From: Opitutia bacterium
GTDB taxonomy: Bacteria; Verrucomicrobiota; Verrucomicrobiia; Opitutales; Opitutaceae
Direction of reading: 5' to 3'
Assembly: GCA_016217545.1 (NCBI GenBank)
Contig: JACRHT010000017.1
Location: 496,001-560,000, forward strand
Length of the DNA: 64,000 nt
Of this stretch, positions 53,239 to 61,855 are shown piece after piece (the first letter of the stretch is position 1; each line of letters begins with the position of its first letter). The translations under genes and the position numbers were made by a program. The notes beneath the pieces are model-generated. The model saw only the letters and a list, made by a program, of their open reading frames with translations. It had not been told where the DNA came from and ran no database searches.

Positions 53239-54912
53239 TCAGGAAGTCACCGCGCCCTGCGCGGCGGACGAGACGGTGTTGGCGTATTTCGCCATCACGC
53301 CGCGCTGGTAACGCGGCACGGGCGGCGTCCAGCCCTGGCGGCGGTAGGTGAAGTCGACCGCCGCGACCTCGACGTGCAATTTGCGCGCGGCGACGTCGAT
53401 TTCGATGATGTCGCCTTCGCGCACGAACGCGATCGCGCCACCCACGAAGGCTTCGGGCGCAACGTGACCGATGGACATGCCGCGCGTCGCGCCGGAGAAG
53501 CGTCCGTCGGTGAGCAACGCCACCGAGTCGGCGAGGCCGGCGCCCGCGAGCGCGGCGGTGACGCCGAGCATCTCGCGCATGCCGGGGCCGCCCTTGGGCC
53601 CTTCGTAACGAATGACGACGACGTCGCCCGCCTTGATCTTCTGCGCGGTGGCCGCGGCCATGGCGTCCTCCTCGCAGTTGAACACACGCGCCGGGCCGCG
53701 ATGCTTTTGCACGCTGCTGCCGGCGACTTTGAGCACGCAGCCTTCCTCGGCGAGATTGCCGCGGAGGATGACGAGGCCGCCGTGCGGCTTGAAGGGCTTC
53801 TCGACCGAGCGGATGACCTGCTGGCCGGGCGTCTCGGGCGCGTTCTTCACTTCCTCGGCAAGCGAACGACCGGTGACCGTCGGGCAACCGCCGGTGAGCA
53901 ATCCGCCCTCGAGCAGACGGCGGAGCAGCAGCGTGATGCCGCCGGCGGCGTGCATCTCGGGCGCGGTGTAGAGACCGCCGGGCTTGAGCGTCGCGATGGT
54001 CGGCGTCTGGTCGCTGAGACGATCAAAATCCTCGAGCGAGAGCGGCACGCCGACCTCGTGAGCGAGAGCGATGAGGTGCAACACGGCGTTGGTCGAACCG
54101 CCCGAAGCGGCGACCGCGCGGATGGCGTTCTCGAACGCCGGCCGAATAAAGATCTGCGCCGGGCGCAGGTCGCGACGCACGAGTTCGACGGCGAGTTCAC
54201 CGCAGCGGCGCGCCGCGTCTTTCTTCGTCGGATCGACCGCGGGAATGCCGTTCAAGCCCGCGGGCGAGATGCCGACGGCCTCCATGACGGTGGCCATCGT
54301 GTTCGCGGTGAACTGGCCGCCGCACGAACCCGCGGTCGGGCACGCGGCGTTCTCGACGCACTTGAATTCCTTTTCGTCGATCTTGCCGGCGTTGAACGCG
54401 CCGACGGCTTCGAACACGTCCTGCACGGTCAGCGCCTTGCCGTGGTGATCGCCGTGGTTGATCGACCCGCCGTAGAGGGCGAGGCCCGGCACGTTGACGC
54501 GAGCGAGCGCCATCATGACGCCGGGGTTGGTCTTGTCGCAGCCGGAGAGGCAGACGAGGCCGTCGAGGTAATTGCCGCGCACGACGAGCTCGATGGAATC
54601 GGCGATGACTTCGCGCGAGATGAGCGAGGTCTTCATGCCCTCGGTGCCCATCGTGATGCCGTCGGAGATGGAGACGGTGTTGAATTCCATCGGCGTGCCG
54701 CCGGCCGCGCGGATGCCGGCTTTCACGGCCTCGGCGAGTTCGCGGAGGTGATAGTTGCATGGACCAATTTCGGTCCACGTGTTCGCGATGCCGATGAGCG
54801 GCTTCTTGAGGTCCTCGTCGGTGAATCCGACCGCCTTGAGCATGGCGCGCGCGGGCGCCCGGCTGACGCCCTCGGTGATCGCCCGGGAGTTCTTGCGCAG
54901 GTCTTCGCTCAT
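53239..54912 (-). CDS. ilvD: Dihydroxy-acid dehydratase
   Basis: 557 residues. Fe-S ligands C52 (GPCNYH), C125 ([11 protein letters not shown]) and C197 ([14 protein letters not shown]) are present, plus [10 protein letters not shown] near the C-terminus. It dehydrates the dihydroxy acids to 2-oxoisovalerate and 2-oxo-3-methylvalerate. It is the first enzyme gene of the cluster; its ATG overlaps the stop of a 19-codon ORF, and an attenuator-like leader precedes it. Confidence 0.96.
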   Translation of the reverse strand: MSEDLRKNSRAITEGVSRAPARAMLKAVGFTDEDLKKPLIGIANTWTEIGPCNYHLRELAEAVKAGIRAAGGTPMEFNTVSISDGITMGTEGMKTSLISREVIADSIELVVRGNYLDGLVCLSGCDKTNPGVMMALARVNVPGLALYGGSINHGDHHGKALTVQDVFEAVGAFNAGKIDEKEFKCVENAACPTAGSCGGQFTANTMATVMEAVGISPAGLNGIPAVDPTKKDAARRCGELAVELVRRDLRPAQIFIRPAFENAIRAVAASGGSTNAVLHLIALAHEVGVPLSLEDFDRLSDQTPTIATLKPGGLYTAPEMHAAGGITLLLRRLLEGGLLTGGCPTVTGRSLAEEVKNAPETPGQQVIRSVEKPFKPHGGLVILRGNLAEEGCVLKVAGSSVQKHRGPARVFNCEEDAMAAATAQKIKAGDVVVIRYEGPKGGPGMREMLGVTAALAGAGLADSVALLTDGRFSGATRGMSIGHVAPEAFVGGAIAFVREGDIIEIDVAARKLHVEVAAVDFTYRRQGWTPPVPRYQRGVMAKYANTVSSAAQGAVTS

Positions 54913-54968
54913 GCGCGTGCAGCCCCCGTGGCGGGGCGGTTGAGGTGGTGGTTGAGGACAGTTTTCAT
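54909..54968 (-). CDS. 19-codon ORF coupled to ilvD
   Basis: ATG directly after the leader terminator T-run. It encodes [19 protein letters not shown], and its TGA stop overlaps the ilvD ATG (ATGA). It probably delivers ribosomes to ilvD rather than a functional protein. Confidence 0.4.
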   Translation of the reverse strand: MKTVLNHHLNRPATGAARA

Positions 54969-54979
54969 TCGGAAAAAAG

Positions 54980-55006
54980 AAAGGCCACCCGGTTTGGGCG
55001 GCCTTT
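54980..55006 (-). terminator. Attenuator terminator upstream of ilvD
   Basis: AAAGGCC-G-CCC and GGG-T-GGCCTTT, an 11-bp stem (one G-T pair) with an AAACC loop, followed by CTTTTTT, 68 bases before the ilvD start. Confidence 0.85.
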
Positions 55007-55031
55007 TCGAAACTTGGAGAGTTGAGTCTCT

Positions 55032-55133
55032 TTAGTTGTGCGAAAGCCGCCCGTTGGAGGGGGTAAGCAGAATGACGACCGCAATAATAAGAGCGGTGAA
55101 GAGGTGAAGGGAGAGCTTGAGGCTCGACGTCAT
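55032..55133 (-). CDS. Probable ilv operon leader peptide
   Basis: 33 codons on the minus strand, beginning [12 protein letters not shown]. 13 residues are Leu, Ile or Val, nine of them in the block LIIAVVILL (15-23) with a single Ala, including paired ATT and GTC codons. Length, position before a terminator and composition match the ilv leader peptides of enterobacteria in design, though the sequence is not otherwise similar. It could also be read as a tiny membrane peptide; the matching antiterminator makes the regulatory reading stronger. Confidence 0.72.
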   Translation of the reverse strand: MTSSLKLSLHLFTALIIAVVILLTPSNGRLSHN

Positions 55134-55154
55134 TCGAGAAAAGAGACGGGCGAA

Positions 55155-55183
55155 TTTCTGCGGGTCAGAGGAGAATCGGTCAA
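55155..55183 (-). promoter_or_regulatory. Weak candidate promoter of the ilv leader
   Basis: TTGACC, 17 bases, then CAGAAA on the minus strand. Transcription would start about 15 bases before the leader ATG. The -10 is poor, so this is tentative. Confidence 0.25.
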
Positions 55184-55208
55184 CGGCGGTCTTTCTTTAT
55201 GACAGCAC

Positions 55209-56144
55209 TTAGACCGCGCGACGGATCACGAGCAGCGAAACCACGCTAACTGCCAGCCACAGCGTGATTCCCATCGCAAATGGCCGCCAGCCGACGGAGC
55301 GGAGATTTTCCCGGGAGAGGCTGGCCCCAATGAGAAACAGCGTGACAGCGAGCCCCGCCTTGGCCGCGCTGACCCAGAATTGATACACTGGGGCCCCGGC
55401 GGGAAACGCCGATGCGAGCGCCGAAGCCGCGATGAACAGCAGCACAAACCACGGAATCACGGCCTTCGCACCGCGCTGCTTCTCCTTCCACGCCGCGACC
55501 GCCACCAGAGGCAGAATCCACAGCGCGCGCGCCAATTTCACCGGCACCGCGATGGCGAGCGAAGCCGCGGAGTATTTCGCCGCCGCACCCACGACCGAAC
55601 TCGTGTCGTGGATGGCGATGGCGGCCCAATAGCCGAACTGCTCCGGCGTCAGCCCAACCAGGTGACCGATCGCCGGAAAAAGGAAAAGCGCCACGGCGTT
55701 CAGCACGAACACGCAACCCAGCGCCACCGACATCACTCCCGCCTCCGCGCCGAGCACCGGCCCCATCGCCGCGATGGCACTGCCGCCGCAGATCGCCGTG
55801 CCCGTTGAAATGAGCTGCCCCGTCGTCCGCTCGACTGCGAACCACCGCGCGAGCAACACTCCGAATCCGATCGTCGCAGCCAGGGTGAGCGCGGTCGTGA
55901 CGACGCCAGTCGAACCGGCCTTCATCACCGCGCTGAATTGGATGCCGAAACCCAGTCCGACGACCGAAGCCTGCAACAGGTATTTCTGCACCTTCGCCGC
56001 GCGCTTCGCGTCGGTGTTGCCAATGAACACCGCAAACACCAGCCCCGCGAACAACGCCACGGGCGGCGTGACCCACGGCAGGCCGCACGCGACCGCGACG
56101 AGCCACAGCGCGGGTGTTTTCCAGGTTGGCGGCGCGGCGGACAT
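55209..56144 (-). CDS. YeiH-family membrane protein (putative sulfate exporter family)
   Basis: 311 residues from the ATG at 56144 (MSAAPPTWKTPALWL). About nine or ten membrane helices. GLGFGIQFSAVMKAG, STGTAICGGSAIAAMGPV and AIHDTSSVVGAAAKYS are the conserved motifs of the YeiH/UPF0324 family, some members of which are annotated as sulfate or sulfonate exporters. The function here is not established. It ends 76 bases before the ilv leader peptide on the same strand, so read-through into the attenuator is possible. Confidence 0.85.
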   Translation of the reverse strand: MSAAPPTWKTPALWLVAVACGLPWVTPPVALFAGLVFAVFIGNTDAKRAAKVQKYLLQASVVGLGFGIQFSAVMKAGSTGVVTTALTLAATIGFGVLLARWFAVERTTGQLISTGTAICGGSAIAAMGPVLGAEAGVMSVALGCVFVLNAVALFLFPAIGHLVGLTPEQFGYWAAIAIHDTSSVVGAAAKYSAASLAIAVPVKLARALWILPLVAVAAWKEKQRGAKAVIPWFVLLFIAASALASAFPAGAPVYQFWVSAAKAGLAVTLFLIGASLSRENLRSVGWRPFAMGITLWLAVSVVSLLVIRRAV

Positions 56145-56207
56145 CTCCGACGGTTGCCAGCACTTGACCGCCAACTCCAGCCGGGAAACAAAGACCGCTC
56201 GGACTTC

Positions 56208-57296
56208 GTGAAAACCGATCTCTTCGACTACCCGCTCCCCGAGCACCTCATCGCGCAAACGCCCGCCGTGCAACGCGACGCCTCGCGCCTGCTCGTCGTG
56301 CACCGCGCCGAGCGGCGCATCGAGCACCGGCATTTCCGCGAAATCGGCGACTACCTGCGCGCGGGCGACACGCTGTTCCGCAACAACGCCGCCGTCATCC
56401 CCGCGCGCCTGCACGCCCGCCGCCCGACCGGCGGCGCGGTCGAGTGCCTCCTGCTGCGTCCCGCCGTCAACGCACACGACGAGTGGTGGTGCCTGCTGCG
56501 TCCCGGCCGGAAGGTCCCTCCCGGCGAGACCTTCGGCCTCCCCGGCCAGTTCGCCGCCACTGTGCGCGAAAAGAATGCCGAGGGACTCTTCCGCGTCGCG
56601 TTCGTCGGCGACGGCGGCGCTGACATCCTCACGATCGCCAACCGCATCGGCGAGATGCCGCTGCCGCCTTACATCACCGAACGCGGCGACGATTCCGCGA
56701 AGGCCATCGATCGCGAGCGCTACCAAACCGTCTACGCCGACCGCGCGCACCAAGTCGCCGCCGCCGCGCCCACTGCCGGCCTGCATTTCACGCCGCAACT
56801 ACTCGGGCAACTTGCCGGCGCCGGCGTGCGCTTTGCCGACGTCACGTTGCACGTGGGCCTCGGCACGTTTCGCCCCATCGCCGCCGAGAACGTCGAGGAC
56901 CACGTCATCCACCGCGAGGTCTACGAGGTCCCCGCCGCCACCCAAGCCGCGCTCTTCGCTCCCACCGCTCCCGACAATGCCGCGCCACGCCGCATCGCCG
57001 TCGGCACGACGTCCCTGCGCACGCTTGAAGATTTCCGCCGCCGCCACGCGGCACCGCTCGGACGCGACTACCTCGGCGAGGCCGACATCTACATCCACCC
57101 GCCCGCGACGTTCGCCGCCGTCGACGCGCTGATCACGAACTTCCACCAGCCCCGCTCCACCCTGCTCTGCCTCGTCGCCGCTTTTCTCGCGCCCGGCAGC
57201 ACGGACGGCATCGCGTGGTTCCGCGAGATCTACGCCGAGGCCGCCGCGCGCGGCTACCGTTTCCTCAGCTACGGCGACGCGATGCTCATCCTCTAA
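56208..57296 (+). CDS. queA: S-adenosylmethionine:tRNA ribosyltransferase-isomerase
   Basis: 362 residues from a GTG at 56208 (VKTDLFDYPLPEHLIAQTPA), where the family similarity begins. GDTLFRNNAAVIPARL, MPLPPYI, AAAPTAGLHFTPQLL, VTLHVGLGTFRPI and NFHQPRSTLL are the QueA signatures. It makes epoxyqueuosine in tRNA from 7-aminomethyl-7-deazaguanine and SAM. Divergent from yeiH with 63 bases between. Confidence 0.94.
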   Translation: MKTDLFDYPLPEHLIAQTPAVQRDASRLLVVHRAERRIEHRHFREIGDYLRAGDTLFRNNAAVIPARLHARRPTGGAVECLLLRPAVNAHDEWWCLLRPGRKVPPGETFGLPGQFAATVREKNAEGLFRVAFVGDGGADILTIANRIGEMPLPPYITERGDDSAKAIDRERYQTVYADRAHQVAAAAPTAGLHFTPQLLGQLAGAGVRFADVTLHVGLGTFRPIAAENVEDHVIHREVYEVPAATQAALFAPTAPDNAAPRRIAVGTTSLRTLEDFRRRHAAPLGRDYLGEADIYIHPPATFAAVDALITNFHQPRSTLLCLVAAFLAPGSTDGIAWFREIYAEAAARGYRFLSYGDAMLIL

Positions 57297-57330
57297 AAAA
57301 CAGAGGCCGCATCGCCCTGCCTCGCCCCGG

Positions 57331-57355
57331 CAATTTGCCGTAATACGGCAAATTG
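57331..57355. promoter_or_regulatory. Perfect palindrome upstream of yceI
   Basis: CAATTTGCCGT and ACGGCAAATTG, 11-bp perfect arms with a 3-base centre, 35 bases after queA and 131 bases before the YceI gene. There is no T-run, and its AT-richer core stands out; it is more like an operator than a terminator. Confidence 0.5.
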
Positions 57356-57486
57356 GCCAGGGCTCACCCGCGCACACACTGGCGAGTGCAAACAGCCTCC
57401 AGGTGCGGCGAAGAACCCGCTCGAATAAATTAGTTGCAACCGCAACAAACCGGGCTACCCGTCTGCGTCCTCAACCTCTGAACCAA

Positions 57487-58071
57487 ATGAAACGTCTCCT
57501 TACCCTTGTTGCCACCCTCGCCCTCGTCGTCGCCGCGCGCGCCGACGCCGTCACCTACAAGATCGACGCGACGCACTCGTCCGTCGGCTTCAGCATCCGC
57601 CACCTCGTCTCGAAGTTCTCCGCGAGCTTCGCCAAGGTCGAAGGCTCCATCACCTTCGACGCCGCCGCGCCCGAATCGAGCAGCGTCGAGGCCACCGTCG
57701 CCGTCGGCTCCGTCAGCACCGCCAACGAGAAGCGCGAAGGCCACCTGAAGAGCCCCGACTTCTTCGACGAGGCCAAGTTCCCGACCGCCACCTTCAAGTC
57801 CACGTCGTGGAAAAAGACCGGCGAGAACACTTTCGACGTCGCCGGCGACCTCACGATCAAGGGCACGACCAAGCCCGTCACCCTCCAAGTCACGCTCCTC
57901 GGCACCGGCCCCGGCATGGGCGGCGCGACCGTTTCCGGTTGGGAAGCCACCGCGAAGATCAACCGCAATGACTTCGGCGTCTCCTACGGCCCGAAGATCC
58001 TCGGCGACGAAGTCACGCTGAACATCGCCATCGAAGCCGGCTACAAGCCCGCCGCCGCCGCGAAGAGCTGA
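57487..58071 (+). CDS. Secreted YceI-family lipocalin-like protein
   Basis: 194 residues. A signal peptide (about 1-20, ending VAARADA) is followed by YKIDATHSSVGFSIRHLV, the typical YceI opening, and then HLKSPDFFDEAKFPTATFKS, DLTIKGTTKPVTLQV and NRNDFGVSYGP. YceI proteins form a beta-barrel that binds isoprenoid or quinone-like lipids in the periplasm. Followed by a good terminator. Confidence 0.92.
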   Translation: MKRLLTLVATLALVVAARADAVTYKIDATHSSVGFSIRHLVSKFSASFAKVEGSITFDAAAPESSSVEATVAVGSVSTANEKREGHLKSPDFFDEAKFPTATFKSTSWKKTGENTFDVAGDLTIKGTTKPVTLQVTLLGTGPGMGGATVSGWEATAKINRNDFGVSYGPKILGDEVTLNIAIEAGYKPAAAAKS

Positions 58072-58100
58072 GTTCTCCCAACAATTTTCTCCACGCAAAC

Positions 58101-58131
58101 AGGACGGCCCGCGAGGCCGTCCTTTCTTTTT
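58101..58131 (+). terminator. Intrinsic terminator after the YceI gene
   Basis: AGGACGGCC and GGCCGTCCT (9 bp) with a 5-base loop, followed by TTCTTTTT. Confidence 0.85.
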
Positions 58132-58157
58132 GGCCGCACCTTGCTACGTTGCGCCGC

Positions 58158-58517
58158 GTGACCGCCGACGAGCTCCAACACCTGATCGAAGACGCCACCT
58201 TCGACTACACCATGGGCGCCAACGACGACGCCCTCGCCAAGCTCGCGCGCGCCACCGCCGCCGCGCCCGACTCGTTCGCGGCGTGGCACGCCGCCGCTGA
58301 GATCAATTTCGGCCTGCGCCGCTTCGACGACGCCCTCCACGCCGCCGAGCAAGCGCATCGCCTGCAGCCCGACGACCTCTTCATCAACACCACCCTGTCG
58401 CGCGTCTGGATGGAAAAAGGCGACAAGGCCAAAGCCGAGCACTTCGGAGCTCAGGCGAAAATCGCGAGCTGGAAGGACCAGCTGAAAAATCCCGCCGCCC
58501 ACCAAGGCGGCCTGTGA
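58158..58517 (+). CDS. Small TPR-repeat protein
   Basis: 119 residues from the GTG at 58158 (VTADELQHLIEDATF); a TTG nine bases earlier is an alternative. Two to three TPR units are visible: DDALAKLARATAAAPDSFAAW, FDDALHAAEQAHRLQPDD and KAKAEHF. No signal peptide, so probably cytoplasmic. Partner unknown. Confidence 0.78.
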   Translation: MTADELQHLIEDATFDYTMGANDDALAKLARATAAAPDSFAAWHAAAEINFGLRRFDDALHAAEQAHRLQPDDLFINTTLSRVWMEKGDKAKAEHFGAQAKIASWKDQLKNPAAHQGGL

Positions 58518-58566
58518 GCCATCGCGAACCTCGCGCCGAAGACGCCCCGCTGGGCGCGCGCCGCGC

Positions 58567-59733
58567 TCAGATCCGTCGTTCGATCACCGCGCCGGACGGC
58601 TCCTTGAAGCGGAGCGATCGCGTCTCGGCGTTGTAGCCGTCGAGCACGACGCCGAGATTGAGTTCGACGACGTCGCCAAAGGTATACGCGCTCGCGCCAA
58701 TCAGCACGCGCGGCTGGCCGGTGAGGCGGGTTCCACCGATCTTGGCCGCCTTCAACCAGCGAGCAAATCCCAGGCTCGGTTTCGGCGAACCGGCCGGCAC
58801 CACAAACTCGCCGTCGCTGCCGAGCAGCACCGCGACCGCATCGCGCTTCGGCTTGTTCGTCACCTCCGGCTCGGGCGTCGGCGTCACCGACGGAGCCACC
58901 ACGGGCTTCGGCGCGCCATCGACCGCGGCATTCGGATCATCGAGCATCTTTTCGACGAGGTCGTAGGCCGCCTTGTGCTTCTCACCGGCGTCCTTGATGG
59001 TCTCCTTCGCCTGCTTTAACGCGGTGAAAGGCGTCGCAACCGAGGTGGAGCTGGCGGCCGCGCCCCCGGCCTTGTCCTCCGCCGCACGCGGCGCCGCTGC
59101 GGGCGGCGGCGGAACCTCGAGCTTCGCCCGCTGCATCCGCTGATACTGAACGATGCCGGCCAGACAACCGATGAGCAGGATCACCGTCGAACCCGTCCAC
59201 CAACGCACCTGCGGCCGCTTCGGCAGATTGAACTCGAACGGCGGCGGCGTTCCGGAAAAAGGCGCGGTGCTCGTCGCGCTCGTGAACGGTGGCGTGGTCG
59301 CCATCGGCACCGGCATGGGCGGGATCGTCGCGTCCGCGCCCGTGAGCAGCACGCGGGTCTGAGCATTCAGCGCCGGATTCGCGACGACCGCCGGCCGCGG
59401 ACCGTTCGGCGGCGCCGTGGGGACGACCGCGCGCGGAGCCTCTTCCGGTTTTTCTTCCGCCGGCACGATGCGCACGCGCGCCTTCTTGGTCGGCGGATCA
59501 ACTACGCAGGAAAACGGCATCTGCGAAATCGCCGGTCGCTCGTCCGGCACGAACGGCGTCGCCGTCGCCGACGACACTAGCCGGTTCACCACGGACGGCG
59601 GCAACGGCGGCCAGCTGCCCCCCGCCGGAGGCGACGCATCCGCCGAACTCGCTTCTCGCGGTTGCGGAGGTGATTGATCGCCCGAGGGTTGGCTCACGCC
59701 CGAGACTGCACGGGAAAACACCCTAGCCATCAA
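58567..59733 (-). CDS. Proline-rich single-span membrane protein of unknown function
   Basis: 388 residues. The N-terminal 175 residues are Pro/Ala-rich and probably disordered, followed by one membrane helix (about 178-196, WWTGSTVILLIGCLAGIVQ), another Pro/Ala-rich stretch, and a folded-looking C-terminal part (about 290-388) with LLGSDGEFVVPAGSPKPSLG and LIGASAYTFGDVVELNLGVVLDGY. No family recognised. The C-terminal part may be a small periplasmic binding domain. Confidence 0.7.
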   Translation of the reverse strand: MMARVFSRAVSGVSQPSGDQSPPQPREASSADASPPAGGSWPPLPPSVVNRLVSSATATPFVPDERPAISQMPFSCVVDPPTKKARVRIVPAEEKPEEAPRAVVPTAPPNGPRPAVVANPALNAQTRVLLTGADATIPPMPVPMATTPPFTSATSTAPFSGTPPPFEFNLPKRPQVRWWTGSTVILLIGCLAGIVQYQRMQRAKLEVPPPPAAAPRAAEDKAGGAAASSTSVATPFTALKQAKETIKDAGEKHKAAYDLVEKMLDDPNAAVDGAPKPVVAPSVTPTPEPEVTNKPKRDAVAVLLGSDGEFVVPAGSPKPSLGFARWLKAAKIGGTRLTGQPRVLIGASAYTFGDVVELNLGVVLDGYNAETRSLRFKEPSGAVIERRI

Positions 59734-59816
59734 GGCAATTCTCGCTCAGTCCACCCCACGGCCGCTCGGGCCGCCCGTTGACACGCGCCCGCGCGCCTCC
59801 CTACGCTCCGCACCTT

Positions 59817-60791
59817 ATGGATCGTCCCGCCTACCTGCTCGAGTTCGAGAAGCCGCTCCGCGAACTGGAAAAACAGCTCGACGCGCTGCACCAGCAATCG
59901 CTGGAGAACAACATCGACATGTCGGCCGAACTCTCGGCCATCGAGCAGAAGATCGAGGTCACAAAACGCGAGATCTACTCCTCCCTCACGCCGTGGCAGC
60001 GCATCCAGGTCGCGCGTCATCCGAAGCGCCCCTACGCGCTCGACTACATCCAGGCGCTTTTCAGCGACTTTCAGGAACTCCACGGCGACCGCCAGTTCAA
60101 CGACGACCGCGCCCTCTTCGGCGGCACCGCCTTCTTCGAGGGCCGCGCCGTCATGGTCATTGCCCAGCAGAAGGGCCGCGACGCGAAGGAAAATGTCATC
60201 CGCAACTACGGCATGCCGCAGCCGGAGGGCTATCGCAAGGCCCTCCGCCTGATGAAACTCGCCGAGAAATTCGGCCTGCCCGTCATCACCTTCGTGGACA
60301 CGATGGGCGCCTACCCCGGCGTCGAGTCCGAGGCCCGCCACGTCTCCGAAGCCATCGCCGTCAACCTCCGCGAGATGGCCCTGCTCAAAGTCCCCTCGAT
60401 CGCCGTCGTCGTCGGCGAAGGCGGCTCCGGCGGCGCGCTCGGCATCGCTGTCACGGACCGCGTGCTGGTGTTCGAAAACGCCTACTACTCCGTCATCTCC
60501 CCCGAAGGCTGCGCCGCCATCCTCTGGAAGGACCGCGCCCAAGCACCCAAGGCCGCCGAGGCGTTGAAACTGAACGCCGCCAACCTCAAGGAACTCGGCG
60601 TCGTCGACGAAGTCATCCCCGAGCCGCTCGGCGGCGCGCACAACGACCCCGCCGCCGCCGCCACCGCGCTGAAGGCCGCCTTCAAGCGCCACTTGGACGA
60701 GTTGCTGGAAAAGTCCGAGGAGCAGCTCCTCGACGACCGCTACGAGCGCTACCGCGAACTCGGCCAATACCGCGAAACCGCGACGAAGTGA
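59817..60791 (+). CDS. accA: Acetyl-CoA carboxylase carboxyltransferase subunit alpha
   Basis: 324 residues from the ATG at 59817 (MDRPAYLLEFEKPLRELEKQ). QELHGDRQFNDDRA, GMPQPEGYRKALRLMKLAEKF, FVDTMGAYPGVESEARH and GEGGSGGALGIAVTDRVLV with YSVISPEGCAAILWKD are the AccA motifs. It transfers carboxyl from biotin to acetyl-CoA with AccD, which is not in the window. The stop codon overlaps the next gene. Confidence 0.96.
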   Translation: MDRPAYLLEFEKPLRELEKQLDALHQQSLENNIDMSAELSAIEQKIEVTKREIYSSLTPWQRIQVARHPKRPYALDYIQALFSDFQELHGDRQFNDDRALFGGTAFFEGRAVMVIAQQKGRDAKENVIRNYGMPQPEGYRKALRLMKLAEKFGLPVITFVDTMGAYPGVESEARHVSEAIAVNLREMALLKVPSIAVVVGEGGSGGALGIAVTDRVLVFENAYYSVISPEGCAAILWKDRAQAPKAAEALKLNAANLKELGVVDEVIPEPLGGAHNDPAAAATALKAAFKRHLDELLEKSEEQLLDDRYERYRELGQYRETATK

Positions 60792-61708
60792 GCGGCCGCG
60801 GAACACTCGCGGCTCCGTCCGCCGGACGCGCCATCGCCGGCGCGAGTTGGATGGTGCTCGCCGGCGTTGCCTTCGCGCTCCTCAACGTCGCGACGCAATG
60901 GCTGACGATGCGACTCTCGCTCGCGCCCGCCACCGTGGCGTTCTGGCAATACGCCTTCGCCTTGGTGCTCGCGCTGCCGCTGTTGCGCAAACTCGGGCTC
61001 GGCGCCATGCGCACGTCGCGTCCGGTTTATCACCTGATTCGCGTCGCACTCGCCGCGCTCGGCGTCCAGGCGTGGGTCGCCGGCCTCGCGCACGTTCCGA
61101 TCTGGCAGGCGATCGCCTTGGTCATGACTTCGCCGTTCTTCGTCATCGTGGGCGCGCGGCTGTTTCTCCACGAGAAGGTCGGCGCGATGCGCTGGCTGGC
61201 CACGAGCGTCGGCTTCGCCGGCGTGATGATCATCCTGCAGCCTTGGTCCGACGCCTTCACGGCTTACAGCCTGCTGCCAATCGCGGCCGCCCTGCTCTGG
61301 GGCGTGGCCTCGCTGATGATGAAACGGCTCACCCATCAGGAACGCCCCGAAACGATCACCGTCTGGCTGCTGCTCCTGCTCACGCCGCTCAACGGCCTGC
61401 TCGCGCTCGGCAGCGGCGCCGGACTCGGCCTGCCCACCGGCGCGGCGCTCGCGCTCCTCGTGGCCGCAGGAGTCCTGACGGCCGCCGCTCAACATTTCCT
61501 GACGCTCGCCTACTCCGTCGCCGACGCCGCCTACGTGCAACCCTTCGACGACCTGAAGCTGCCGTTGAACGTCGCGGCCGGCTGGCTATTCTTCGGCTAC
61601 GCACCGAGCGGCTACCTATGGCTCGGCGCCGCGATGATCCTCGGCGCCTCGCTCCTCATGCTCTCGCACGAGCTGAAGCAGGGCAAACGCGCCGCAGAGG
61701 AAAGGTAG
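60788..61708 (+). CDS. EamA/DMT-family transporter
   Basis: 306 residues from the GTG at 60788, which overlaps the accA stop (GTGA). Ten membrane helices in two EamA repeats: the first from GASWMVLAGVAFALLNVATQ, the second from LPIAAALLWGVASLMMKRL, with YVQPFDDLKLPLNVAAGWLFFGY typical of the second half. The family exports small metabolites such as amino acids; the substrate is unknown. Confidence 0.87.
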   Translation: MSGRGTLAAPSAGRAIAGASWMVLAGVAFALLNVATQWLTMRLSLAPATVAFWQYAFALVLALPLLRKLGLGAMRTSRPVYHLIRVALAALGVQAWVAGLAHVPIWQAIALVMTSPFFVIVGARLFLHEKVGAMRWLATSVGFAGVMIILQPWSDAFTAYSLLPIAAALLWGVASLMMKRLTHQERPETITVWLLLLLTPLNGLLALGSGAGLGLPTGAALALLVAAGVLTAAAQHFLTLAYSVADAAYVQPFDDLKLPLNVAAGWLFFGYAPSGYLWLGAAMILGASLLMLSHELKQGKRAAEER

Positions 61709-61753
61709 GGCGAGTCGTCCCCGACGAGCCGCCGCCCGAGACTGTTTTGATAG

Positions 61754-61774
61754 GGGCGCAGTCTTGCTGCGCCC
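61754..61774. repeat. Short inverted repeat
   Basis: GGGCGCAG and CTGCGCCC with a 5-base spacer, 45 bases after the EamA gene. It forms a hairpin without a T-run and sits beside the larger inverted repeat. Confidence 0.6.
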
Positions 61775-61794
61775 TTCGTCGGTGCAAAATAGTC

Positions 61795-61851
61795 GTAGCG
61801 CAGGCTTCCAGCCTGCTCTGACGTTCGCTGCAGGCTGGAAGCCTGCGCTAC
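61795..61851. repeat. 22-bp perfect inverted repeat (REP/MITE-like)
   Basis: Arms GTAGCGCAGGCTTCCAGC plus CTGC and their exact complement, separated by 13 bases, lying between the converging EamA and leuD genes. The last base is 4 bases before leuD's stop. It encodes nothing and resembles a dispersed repeat element. Confidence 0.8.
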
Positions 61852-61855
61852 TCGG

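Larger units (their letters stand above)
54969..55148 (-). promoter_or_regulatory. Transcription attenuator leader of the ilv-leu cluster
   Basis: The leader contains a 33-codon peptide with a run of control codons (Leu15 to Leu23, 55065-55091), an antiterminator arm GGGCGGCTTT (55043-55052) inside the peptide frame, and a terminator (54980-55006) whose 5' arm AAAGGCCGCCC can pair with that arm with one bulged G. The two structures exclude each other. A ribosome stalled at the Leu/Ile/Val codons would leave the arm free and let transcription reach ilvD. Confidence 0.75.

Noticed and set aside
53207-53887. Upstream extension of the IlvB frame
   Set aside because: It overlaps the end of ilvD in another frame; the TPP-enzyme N-terminus begins exactly at MKLTGAEI.
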